DNA from: Paramacrobiotus metropolitanus
Lineage: Eukaryota > Tardigrada > Eutardigrada > Parachela > Macrobiotidae
Direction of reading: 5' to 3'
Length of the DNA: 64,000 bases
Assembly (NCBI RefSeq): GCF_019649055.1
Contig: NW_026570296.1
Span: 124,001 to 188,000, forward strand
Of this stretch, positions 11,603 through 20,900 are shown one piece after another. Made by a program: the position numbers and the translations under genes. The notes beneath the pieces are model-generated. The model made no database searches, was not told the DNA's origin, and saw only the letters and a program-made list of their open reading frames with translations. Positions within the stretch are counted from its first letter, which is position 1. The number at the start of each line of letters is the position of its first letter.

Positions 11603-12230
11603 AGTTACTAAAATTACAATTCTAAACACCGCTGATAATTGACGATAAATACTGCCGTATATTTACAAATACAAATCCTACTGAAATTCTCATAAAGTTT
11701 ACCAAAAATTATGACTGTGCTGAGTATCGAACTCTAGAACACCTGAAACAAATGCTGCTTTTGAAGGTTTCTCATGCCTGATGCTATATGGTTACTACCC
11801 ATAAGACACTACCAATTGCGCTAAAAATACGGATAAAAAGTTGCCTACAAGCGCTATCTTGGTTTTCTGAAGGATCAACCTTTGTATGCCGACAGGGTAT
11901 CAACTACTCAAAAGGACTAAACTTAATGTTGTCCGTGGCTTCAACCACTACGCTACTGAGGCTTAACTAAAAATTACAGAGATTCATACTGCTTAAAGTG
12001 AAAAATACATATACCTACATGAATTTGCAAAAAGTGAAGTTTTTTCTATAATTTACTAACTGTTTTTACGTCTGTTATTTTTCTTCTGTTTTAGTGGCTA
12101 ATCAGCTTTGCGGTACTTCGGGTCGTTGCGAAATTGTCTGTCAAAACACTACACTACGATTTTCGATGTTATTTGTAATTTCTATTAGCGTGCTGCATCA
12201 TACTGCTACTTTCGAATAAATACTAAAAAT
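11603..12230. other. Spacer with weak tRNA-like remnants
   Basis: A box B-like GAGTTCGATACTC lies at 11732-11720 on the minus strand without a good box A. The rest is AT-rich with CACTACG motifs. No gene is seen. Confidence 0.35.
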
Positions 12231-12317
12231 AAAATTTCAGCAGGGACTCGATCCCAGTTACACAGAGTTTTACTGATTACGGCGTCACCATGGATCTTTG
12301 CACTAAACTACCGATAA
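12231..12317 (-). ncRNA. tRNA-like Pol III unit A6
   Basis: Box A TAGTTTAGTGC (12310-12300) misses one consensus base. Box B GGGATCGAGTCCC (12255-12243) keeps a short GGG/CCC pairing of a T-stem. A TTTT terminator is at plus 12231-12234. Confidence 0.5.
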
Positions 12318-12334
12318 TTCACAAAATAAACTGC

Positions 12335-12425
12335 AAAAAATAATCATTTGGGATTGATACCCGTGACTGTGGTTTTAAACACTCGACTTCACTGAAGATC
12401 GTAACCACCACGCTATCTACCAATT
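12335..12425 (-). ncRNA. tRNA-like Pol III unit A7
   Basis: Box A TAGCGTGGTGG (12416-12406) misses one consensus base. Box B GGGTATCAATCCC (12362-12350) has GGG/CCC pairing. TTTTTT follows (plus 12335-12340). Confidence 0.5.
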
Positions 12426-12511
12426 CCTATAATTTCTTGTTTTCCTATACAGCTAATATATTTTACTCGACTCCACTACCTTATACATCAATTCTGGCAA
12501 AAATTTCCGCC

Positions 12512-12614
12512 AAAAATTTAGACCTATACTGGTTTTGAACTCATAGCTTTGAATTACCAAGTATATTACGAGATTCATCCGGACGCATTCGCTAACCACT
12601 CGGCCACAAGTTAC
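12512..12614 (-). ncRNA. tRNA-like Pol III unit A8, Ser/Leu-type start
   Basis: Box A TGGCCGAGTGG (12606-12596), continued as TTA, is identical to the start of many Ser/Leu tRNAs. Box B GAGTTCAAAACC (12542-12531) and TTTTT (plus 12512-12516) follow. Acceptor, D and T stems do not pair well by hand, so a decayed or repurposed tRNA is more likely than a functional one. Confidence 0.55.
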
Positions 12615-12937
12615 AACGAATTTCCTATAAATTTGATTTATTTTACCGCATTTAACTAATAATTAAATGCTGTGTTTACACACTGGCTCTACCTACAGCC
12701 GCATCGATAATTTGACCACAAATTTATTAACACGCTGTACAATTTCCACCGACTATTTATTCAAAGTAATGCCGCGTCGACACACATAACAAAAGAGATC
12801 ACTATACAAATTTAACAAAATAAGACAATCATACCGTAATCATACCGGAATCATTATCGTACACATCAAAATGCTCATTTCTCAGACGGCTTTTTCCAAA
12901 AACAAACACCATAATCCACTACAGTTACAAAACTGTT
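12615..12937. other. Spacer, nothing recognised
   Basis: AT-rich 3' flank of the next minus-strand ORF. I see no gene, repeat or RNA signal. Confidence 0.4.
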
Positions 12938-13504
12938 TTATTGACGATTTTTAGGAAACGTATACCACCGAAAGTGCTGCATCGGACGATTTCTCACTTT
13001 CGCCGACCATCGCCACGGAACCGTGTAAGTGGGACCCAAAATCCGCACAATCCGACCATTCTGCCAAACGCGACGAATCCTCAATCTGTGCTCGTTTAGT
13101 TTCCGCACCAGCTCGTTCACCAGGGCTGTTTCTCCTTTCAAATGCATGGTCGTATTCTCGATCGCGACTTCGGTTCGTCGGAATACCATAAATCCCGAAC
13201 GTTTCACACCAAACTTAACTGAAATTCCAGTGACTGCTTCGCGCTTCTTCGCTGCTTTCTTTTCCTCGTTGAGATCGAGCTTTTCCAACGCTCTCTCCAG
13301 ACCACTAATATCAGGTCGTCGTTTCAAATCACACGGGCGACATGCCACAGGTCGCTGCGAATCAACAGGTTCGCCATCCGCTCGCAAAACCACAACGTTC
13401 TCCGCATCAGAACTCTCTACTGGCTCAACACGTCTGACACGACGAGTAACAGGAACAATCAACTCCTGTCCACTCTTATCCGCACGAAAAGCTGCTGCCA
13501 TCAT
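12938..13504 (-). CDS. Basic accessory protein of element A, 188 residues
   Basis: The ORF starts with two ATGs (13504, 13501) and ends with TAA. Composition is strongly basic, with Arg clusters at residues 20-26, 100-110 and 140-150. The second half (about 95-165) looks like a compact alpha/beta domain ending in an aromatic, Trp-rich tail. No family is recognised. The plus-strand frame over the same bases (13029-13598) is a shadow. It may be the positional partner of B's 54759-55622 protein, but I see no convincing sequence match. Confidence 0.6.
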   Translation of the reverse strand: MMAAAFRADKSGQELIVPVTRRVRRVEPVESSDAENVVVLRADGEPVDSQRPVACRPCDLKRRPDISGLERALEKLDLNEEKKAAKKREAVTGISVKFGVKRSGFMVFRRTEVAIENTTMHLKGETALVNELVRKLNEHRLRIRRVWQNGRIVRILGPTYTVPWRWSAKVRNRPMQHFRWYTFPKNRQ

Positions 13505-14475
13505 TGAAAATCACTACCAATGCACTCCTAAGGTGCGAAATTTCGAAGATCAGACGAGCAAACTGCTCAAGACACGACGAAAATCACGAAAGAGATAAAA
13601 ATATAAAATTTCAAAATTTGACAAGTCCAAAAACCACAACATTGTGATTGAGCAATCATTACACAGCTGATTTCAAGAGCCTCAGCTCGCTACCCCACTG
13701 ACTTCTGCAAAACAACTCCTTTTCCCTTAAAAACCTCCAATCTCTCCTTCCTTTTTATTTAGAATGATAGAGAATTAAGTTCTCTACCTTACATTTATAA
13801 CTGACAGATGAAAACACCCGTCTGGAATTTCCAAAATGTATCCCCAACTGCTGGGTTCTTCACAGTACATTTACACCCTACAATACTCTTCGTTACGCTA
13901 CAATACAGGATTCTGTATTTTGCTGTGTCATACTACACAATAGTGCTCGGAAGTCCTTTTTTCTTACCAAAAACCATACATCTACATTTTGGGAGTGTAC
14001 ACATTTATTCTTCACACTGATTTGCATTTTACGGGGCATTTCCATACACTTAAACTCTTCCTACAAGTTTTGTCAGCAATATCCCCACTGGGATACATTC
14101 AGTACGTTATACTGTATAACAACCGGAAATGCGCCGTGGACGTCCAGTTTTATTGACAATTACCGAACACTTTCAACTCGGAAGTATTGAGAACTGAAGA
14201 AGAACAAATCTCTGACTAAATCCATAAATTCACAACCGATCAACACAATAGGTAATTTGTACTAACAATTACCGCAAAACCACATTCAATCCGCTGTTTT
14301 CACCGCACTTACACCATTGAGTTCTCCCAACCGCGTTGTATCGCAAAATTAAAGCTTAAAATCCATAAAACTCACAAAAATAAAGATTTCGAAATTAGAC
14401 AGGCTTTTACCGAAAGCTCAAAAAAAAGAATACCGAAAAGACAATTCCACGCACTTCCTCCATACGTTTCACTGG
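13505..14475. other. AT-rich spacer, nothing recognised
   Basis: Short frames are present on both strands but none has gene-like composition. No Pol III boxes were noted. Confidence 0.4.
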
Positions 14476-14778
14476 TCAGTTCTGACTCGCATTCTCTTGC
14501 TGCGCAGTTTTCTGCAACTGCTCGTCCACCAGACTGTGAACTTTTACCCAAAACTCCGAATTCACCGCCTCCGGTCCGTCTTCGACCGTAGTCACAAACA
14601 CGCTCTTTTCGCCATTTTCACGATTTTACTGTCGGACGAAGATCGTCTTCGTACCGCTGCGAATCAAACCTTCGGCATCAGGTTTGATCAACGCTGGCAT
14701 TTCGACAGACTTCTCAAAACTAAACTTATCAAAGTGCTGAGCTAGAATATCCAGTCTTCCAATACGATAGGGATTCAT
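14476..14778 (-). CDS. Small accessory ORF of about 100 codons with one internal stop
   Basis: A minus-strand frame starts at ATG 14778, runs 50 codons, meets TAA at codon 51, then continues for 49 codons to TGA at 14478-14476. Both halves have balanced, gene-like composition (charged, few low-complexity tracts), unlike the AT-rich flanks. The N-terminal half contains 'EKSVEMPALIKPDAEG'; the C-terminal half contains 'SEFWVKVHSLVDEQL'. No family is recognised. Either a nonsense mutation, a very short intron (the stop overlaps a GTAAAA donor-like site) or recoding explains the break. Confidence 0.45.
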
Positions 14779-17168
14779 AATTCACCATCAAAATTAATGG
14801 ACAAGTTCTACACCGCGCAAAACTACACTGTTTGAACACGAAACTCCGCGACCCACAAAGCACGCTACTGCTGACCGCTCATCTGGCACGTGCTGAGCAT
14901 TACGTCATCAAAACTGCTTTTGCGTGTCTCGCAACCCGTTTTTCGTCAAAAAATACACATACTCCATAAGTATTTCGATTTTCTTACATTATCTGCATTT
15001 TTTACGAAAAACTTAATCTTCTCTTATTATTATCTCAAAAATAAATACGAACTTTTCCCTTTATTTTACTAGCTGCTTATTGACAACAATAGCATAGAAG
15101 AACTGCAGCTGTCATTACACTACACTTTTCCACATTTGCTAATACCAATTTTCACATACTGCATTGGCTTGAGACGGCCACTCCGTGCTCTGCCGCAATT
15201 CTACGAACTCGCGATAAAAATAAATTTCAATAATCGTTTGCTCGAATTTCAAAGTGAAGAATGCGTACCGTTTCGAGACCAGCAGATACTGAACCATAAC
15301 GCCAGTATTCTACGAAATTTCATATTTACAACAAATAAACTACGCATGCCGCAATATACAGTTTTCATAACCGCATCCAAATTATTCCCACACAGTCTCA
15401 TTCATTGATTTTCGAATTCATAACACTCTTCTTATGCAAAAACATGATCTCCAAGCAAAAAGTTTGAGTTCTAGCATTTGATTTTTATTAGTGAGGATTA
15501 CACACTGACTCGTACTTTTAAAGACTTAGCACCGTGGATGGCTTGCTGCTCTCCAAGCCTTAATACTACGTAAATCCGCAAAAACTTAAATTTCAAGCCA
15601 CCTTAGCGCCGGCTAAATCCGCTACTATACTAACTGATCTGGTTCTTTAAACGGATATCGGTCTGGGTTTCACCCCTTTACTACGATTCGCTAATGTTTC
15701 TAACTTTACTCGAAATCATGTTGCAATACACTATATCCGCTAACATCTAACTTAATTCATAATTCCTAATTGTCCACCCCAAAAATTTATATACCTCCTG
15801 TCTTCAAGGATTATTCACTTCTATGTCAATTAATTTCACCAAAAACTAAAATTCTTAGACGCATTGCGTCGGTTAGATCCGTATCTTAAGCCAATGGCTG
15901 ATTCGAACCACTATATACGGAATCTCCTGCGTTTTAGCCATAACACTACGGCTAACCACACCTGTACTCGAAAATTTAAACATGCCGCAATATCATTTCA
16001 TTTTGCCTCGTACAAAGTTACCCATTCCGATTTTCTTTTAATTGCTTAATTTATTAAGTTTGAATTTCCTACGCTTGAAATGCCGTGGAACCAAACCATT
16101 GAACTACAATCTGCTATATTTACATCCAGTGATTACAATCATGCCGCGAAATAGCATGTTCACTTTTTATGGAAAAACCATTCCGGTATTTCACAAAAAA
16201 GAAAGGATAAAACCTAAATTTTCATTTATTATTATTTTCCTTGTTAAGCCAACGCTATGTTCAACGGAAATCTGCCACACACTCATTTCACTACGTTTAT
16301 ACGCAAAAATAAAATTTTTAAGTCGCCGAAACGCCGACTCAATCTGTCATTCAAGTTTACTTGAGCTGTGAGAACATTACTCGAATGGATTTGAAATGCT
16401 TATAACCATTTCACTACAACTTACATTTTTACTCCTATTATTTAAAATCATACTACAACCCAGTTATGCTGTAACGATTTCATAAAAACTATGCCATAAT
16501 TTTAAAAATTTGTTTAAATTTGTAAATTCATACGCAAACAACCAGGATATTCTTTGTCCGTACTTTGCATCTATCACCGTCCACACCGGACCAATATACT
16601 ACGAAATTCTAATAAAAGAAAACTCTCTTAGCCAGCCTGCTGCTGACCACTACCGTTCTTATGTTGCCTATAATGAGCACTCTGAACGACATGCAGTACT
16701 TCGTTAGCCTTTACGCTACAATTTTTCCACAACACCAAACTCTGATTTCTACAAACCGCAAAACAATAATAACTCGTCCGACTTTGGTTTCTTACATTCC
16801 GACTAAAAATATTACTCATATTCAAACTCAAAATATTATACTACAATATTCGACAAAAATTAATTTCCCAAATCTGTACTGTTCAGACCTTCATACAGCT
16901 ATATTAATCTTTTAATAGAACACGATGCTGACGGCATTTATGGAAGTGCACTTAAGCCAATACACTACATGCGATTGCTGATTTCCACAATAAAAAATTT
17001 TACACCGCTAATTTCAACACGAATTCTCACTATTAAGCACTGCCTACTGATTATGTAACTATAGGCGCTTAAAACAGGCGAATTGCAGCTCCTACGTACA
17101 CGCCGCTTCACTACGTCATTTCCTATCTACTGAAATTAACAACACTTATACTGCAATGTACAGTTTCC
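14779..17168 (-). repeat. Degenerate tRNA-like repeat zone between pol remnant and accessory genes
   Basis: CTACGAA motifs recur. One unit still has a strong box B (minus TGGTTCGAATCAGCC, 15910-15896) with a box A-like TAGTGTTATGG (15948-15938). Other B-box-like remnants occur near 15480 and 15650. Protein-coding potential is poor throughout. Function, if any, is unknown. Confidence 0.4.
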
Positions 17169-18302
17169 TCAACTCGTACCCCATTTCTGCCTAAAAATAT
17201 GCCCGGGAAGTTTGCTTTCAAACTTTTCAATTTCCTCTCTCATATTTGGCCAATAATATCTCTTAACTTCATATAAACATTTAGATATCGTCATATCTGG
17301 ACCGAATTCTTTCTCATAATTGACCCGTTTATTCGTAGCTAACATAAGCTTCTCGCGCCACTGAAAAGGAATGAAAATATGCGAATTATGCCGCTCACTA
17401 CCTGGCGTTTTATGACGTACAAGTTCATTATTTTCCACTAACAGCGAATTAATTTCCGCACGTACTGCCTCAGAATCTACATTCTTCGGGTTCTTATAAA
17501 AATTACGCCATGACTGAATATCTACAAACCTTTGTTGTTGCTCCAACCAAAAAGCTTTACTGTCCCATTCCGCATTAGACGGAAAATAAAATTCATCGCC
17601 ATCATTCGTTTTTGGTCTAGTCCATTTAGGCAAACTATTAGATTTTCCTGACCGCTTGCTTTTCACTTTAGATTCGTCATTTTTAACAACTTCTATACAC
17701 TGAGCTTCCGCTTTCTTAGATTCCTCCTGCGGTGGTACGTATTTACCACGCAACTCTACCGGTACTTCCGCATAACCCGATACATTTACTGGTACTACAG
17801 ACTCTTGAACAACGTTGTGTTGCACTGCCATGAGATTGACTTCCGATTCAACCTGCTTATGTACTACCGCCGGCTTCTCAACTGTACAAGCATCCACAAG
17901 CTGCACTTGACTACCGCTACTAACTACACCGTCAAAAATAATTTCTGGACTCGCATTAACTGCAACTGCTTGCTTCGGCAAATAACAATAAAAATCCTCA
18001 TTAGTTAATTTCCTAATGTCATCCGCTACTTTATGTATTCCCTTACTATCTCTAACAATACAAACTGACTTCCCATTATTACAAAAAGCATTTGACGTTT
18101 TAATGCAAATACTATTAGCACCATTTTTCTCGTTAAAAATATTAACCGCGTTACATTCGCATGCCTGTAACTTTTTACAAATAACATCGTGGAAATCATC
18201 TTCATAATAATTTTCGCCCTCTGAGTAAATTTCTTCAACAGGAACAACATTTCCCAAATAAAAATTTTCAGATAAATCTACTGATTCGTCCGAATTATTC
18301 AC
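17169..18302 (-). CDS. C-terminal part of element A polyprotein: linker copy 2, RT remnant 2, degenerate H2C2 module
   Basis: This 377-codon frame is in the same frame as the preceding ORF and is separated from it only by two TAG codons (18389-18387 and one near 18338). Residues 1-50 complete the second linker domain ('NFYLGNVVPVEEIYS'). Residues 76-110 ('SVCIVRDSKGIHKVADDIRKL') match the N-terminal RT motif of B ('PICIVKKKDKSRRLTVDFRKL'). After a Lys/Pro-rich spacer, residues 245-375 repeat the FW..QQ...W plus 'IPFQWREKLM...YYWPNM' module found before integrase zinc fingers. The His and Cys ligands of that module are replaced, so zinc binding is probably lost. The frame ends with TGA. No RT catalytic core, RNase H or integrase follows. 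Confidence 0.65.
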   Translation of the reverse strand: MNNSDESVDLSENFYLGNVVPVEEIYSEGENYYEDDFHDVICKKLQACECNAVNIFNEKNGANSICIKTSNAFCNNGKSVCIVRDSKGIHKVADDIRKLTNEDFYCYLPKQAVAVNASPEIIFDGVVSSGSQVQLVDACTVEKPAVVHKQVESEVNLMAVQHNVVQESVVPVNVSGYAEVPVELRGKYVPPQEESKKAEAQCIEVVKNDESKVKSKRSGKSNSLPKWTRPKTNDGDEFYFPSNAEWDSKAFWLEQQQRFVDIQSWRNFYKNPKNVDSEAVRAEINSLLVENNELVRHKTPGSERHNSHIFIPFQWREKLMLATNKRVNYEKEFGPDMTISKCLYEVKRYYWPNMREEIEKFESKLPGHIFRQKWGTS

Positions 18303-18386
18303 AACAATTATACCGCAAAAACCATTTTCAACAAACTAAACAATACCGTCACAGAACAATAATAGACCGCAATTTTTACCTTCATA

Positions 18387-20438
18387 CTAGAAATTCTGCT
18401 CTAATAATCCGCCCTTAGTTAATTCTGCTAATTCACTACCGAATTTGTTAATACGCGCACGTATAACTCCCCTATTTCTCGGCCGAATTTCGATCGGATA
18501 TTGAGGTACTAACCCTAATTTACTAAAATCTGCTGACCGCTTCATCGTTGCCGTATTAATTTCTACTGATTTCTGACTTTGTATTGCCGGTACTGAAACA
18601 ACTTCCTTAGCTGTCTGCACTGCCGAGATCGGCACAGTTTCCACGACCTTTTGCTTTCCTAAAACTAGTATATTTAGTTCAGACTCGGGCACACTCTCGA
18701 ACATGCCTTCAATACTAATATCGATTTCCTGCATACTGCTCTGAATCTGCGGTCTACTACTAACCTTTACTGTTTCAGTACTAACGACCTTCTTTGTTTC
18801 TATAGTGGCTACCTGACACTCTCGCCTCGGTAAATCCTTTATTCCATGCGATAATTTCCGCCAATCGTCAGTTAAACTTACTGACCCGTTACTCCTCTGA
18901 ATAATAACCGCTGGAGTTCCAAAAGTAGAATCCGACACCAAATGCTTAGACTCGAGTTTACTGACCATTTCCTCCGTATCTCGGTCAATATTATCGACAC
19001 CTACTTTCCTATTAACGAGTTTTTTCGCCCAACACTCGCAATTTTTGGCAATAGTACAAACTGCATCATGAAAATTATTGTTGAATTTATCCGAACCAAC
19101 CGCATAAATTTCGTCAATTGGATCTAATTCACCCAGAAATAGATTACTGCCAATTTGCACAGTTTTATCCGACAGATTCATCACAGGAATACGCAAACAC
19201 CCATTTTCATTAACATCAATCACACCGTCAAACAGAAGCAAATTGCCAAACCGTTTACCTTCATACTCAAAATTTTGCTCAACCAGACCATTTCTCACCA
19301 ATTCAGCAATTTCAGATTCAGACTTATTTATACGAGCACGAATCACACCTTTGGGCCGAGGTTTAATATCAACCGCAAATTGAGGAAAAACTTCCATAGC
19401 ACAAAAATCAACTGCCGGTTTATTCTGCTTCGTTGCCGCTTCATTCACAAGACGTGCCGTTTCACTGCTCACCGCAGGTACCGTTTTGTTCAAGTCAAAG
19501 ATAGGCTCATTCCGAAAAGCAGACTCATTCCGAGGAACAGACCCATTCCGAAGATTTCTCTTCTCAACATTCGACTGTCTAACGTTTTGCTTAACATTCG
19601 ACTGAACAGGTGGAACTGACCACTCATCATCATCTGCCGGTGCTAATCCTGCAAATGTCACTTTCTTACCTTTTTTCTTAATCTTCGTCGGCTTATCACT
19701 CTTCTTATACGCCGCATCTACTCTATTCCGCTGAATCGTATCCGTAAAACTACTCGGTAACGGATCTCGTATTACTCCTGGTTTGTTTACCTGAATTGGA
19801 CCGTCAAAATCCACTCGAGAAATAGCTCTCGCCATAGCACGCTGGTCTTCCGCTGAGACAGGTGCCTTACCAAGGTCAACATCGTAATTGCCTTCAGCCG
19901 GTACAAATTTTCCATTGACAAAATCTCCAGTTTCTCCTTGCAATACCGCGAACTTATTCGTATATTTCGGATTAACCCAAGTCGCCACTTCATCTTTCGA
20001 CATATCTGACTGCAAGTACTCATTACTTGCCGGATCTGGATGTCTCGGAGGACGTGTATCCCGATGCTCAGGATAACAGAACTTGCAATTAGCTTCGACA
20101 TGATCAATCTCAACTAACATATTCGGCCAATAAAATTTTTCAACCAAAAGACGATAAGTCGTAGTATCTTTCAAAATTTTCTCATGCTTAACTGCCGCAT
20201 GTACTGCCAAAATTAGTTTAACACGCCAATGATACGGTACAAAAATACGTGGTTTAGCGCCTCGCGCCTCATTCTTATGACATAGAACTCCATCATAAAT
20301 CGTAAACCAGTTAATTTCTTCCTTAATGAAATTTGTATCTGCCATCTGAGGATTTAAATGCAAATGATACCAACACTTAGCGTCACCCTGCGCTCGCTGC
20401 TGAGCTCGCCAAAAACGTAACCTTATTAAAATCCGCAA
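18387..20438 (-). CDS. Element A polyprotein: H2C2 module, linker copy 1, RT remnant 1
   Basis: The real frame enters from 5' by a +1 shift at a T5 run near 20402; the apparent start at 20438 is not used. Residues 63-121 form an integrase-type H2C2 zinc module (H80, H85, C118, C121, 'PRIFVPYHWR', 'FYWPNM'). A basic spacer follows, then a linker domain at 345-460 ('VDIKPRPKGVIRARI', 'LLLFDGVID'). An RT N-terminal remnant lies at 503-536 ('FGTPAVIIQRSNGSVSLTDDWRKL'). Instead of the rest of RT, a second linker copy starts at 640. Element B has the same H2C2, spacer, linker and RT order but with complete RT. Confidence 0.7.
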   Translation of the reverse strand: MRILIRLRFWRAQQRAQGDAKCWYHLHLNPQMADTNFIKEEINWFTIYDGVLCHKNEARGAKPRIFVPYHWRVKLILAVHAAVKHEKILKDTTTYRLLVEKFYWPNMLVEIDHVEANCKFCYPEHRDTRPPRHPDPASNEYLQSDMSKDEVATWVNPKYTNKFAVLQGETGDFVNGKFVPAEGNYDVDLGKAPVSAEDQRAMARAISRVDFDGPIQVNKPGVIRDPLPSSFTDTIQRNRVDAAYKKSDKPTKIKKKGKKVTFAGLAPADDDEWSVPPVQSNVKQNVRQSNVEKRNLRNGSVPRNESAFRNEPIFDLNKTVPAVSSETARLVNEAATKQNKPAVDFCAMEVFPQFAVDIKPRPKGVIRARINKSESEIAELVRNGLVEQNFEYEGKRFGNLLLFDGVIDVNENGCLRIPVMNLSDKTVQIGSNLFLGELDPIDEIYAVGSDKFNNNFHDAVCTIAKNCECWAKKLVNRKVGVDNIDRDTEEMVSKLESKHLVSDSTFGTPAVIIQRSNGSVSLTDDWRKLSHGIKDLPRRECQVATIETKKVVSTETVKVSSRPQIQSSMQEIDISIEGMFESVPESELNILVLGKQKVVETVPISAVQTAKEVVSVPAIQSQKSVEINTATMKRSADFSKLGLVPQYPIEIRPRNRGVIRARINKFGSELAELTKGGLLEQNF

Positions 20439-20900
20439 GACTCGGTTTCATCTCACGTGTTTCTGGATCAAGTCTCGGTATCATCCAACGTTTCCAATCC
20501 GAATCAACTTTATACAGTGCACTTTTAACAGGCACTCTCTTACCGTTATTCTGTTCGACTGGCACTACGTTCAATTTCCTACCCGCAATCGTCAAAGATT
20601 TACCGTTATTAACCGCTTTATCGCCACTAACCGCTGGCTGAATAATACCTTTCTCCATCAAATGCTGATTACGTTTAATCATATTCGAATCAGGAAAAGT
20701 ACGTCGCTGCACAATACTCTTATTCTGTGAATTATTCTGAAGGGTTTGGGCGGGTGGGACCGCATAACTACGCACATTCTCAACATTACCGCGTATATTC
20801 TCACGCTTATTTTCACCCCTGCAAACTTGCTTAGCACTGCTATCGACTGGGAAAGAATTACCCCCGCAAACTTGCTGTGACACACCCCCCGCAAACTTGC
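20383..20900 (-). CDS. Element A polyprotein: spacer downstream of protease
   Basis: This frame continues the gag-protease frame after a +1 shift at a G6 run (20884-20891 on plus). It contains three QV/CGG or QVC repeats encoded by polypurine-tract-like sequence, then a polar spacer that matches B's region before its H2C2 module ('KRWMIPRLDPETREMKPSLADFNK' versus 'KKWMTPMDRPQDKQLF'). It leaves this frame at the T5 run near 20402. Confidence 0.55.
20814..20899 (-). repeat. Three internal polypurine-tract-like copies
   Basis: On the minus strand CAAGTTTGCGGGGG occurs at 20899-20883 (with six G) and 20874-20858. CAAGTTTGCAGGGGTG occurs at 20829-20814. They encode QVCGG or QVCRG. The same core occurs at 21133-21118 and 23707-23691. 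It resembles B's 3' polypurine tract at 45684-45694. Confidence 0.6.

Noticed and set aside
8736-12614. Ordinary functional tRNA genes
   Set aside because: Boxes A and B and terminators are present, but acceptor, D and T stems do not pair in the units I checked by hand, and no clear anticodon loop can be placed.
13029-13598. 189-residue plus-strand ORF
   Set aside because: It lies opposite the minus-strand ORF at 12938-13504, which has the better start context and composition; this is a shadow frame.
18387-20438. dUTPase or viral capsid domain for the duplicated linker
   Set aside because: The pattern (IxPxxxGxIRA ... LLxDGVxxxNENG) fits the usual spacer between protease and RT in Ty3/Gypsy elements better, and no dUTPase motifs are visible.
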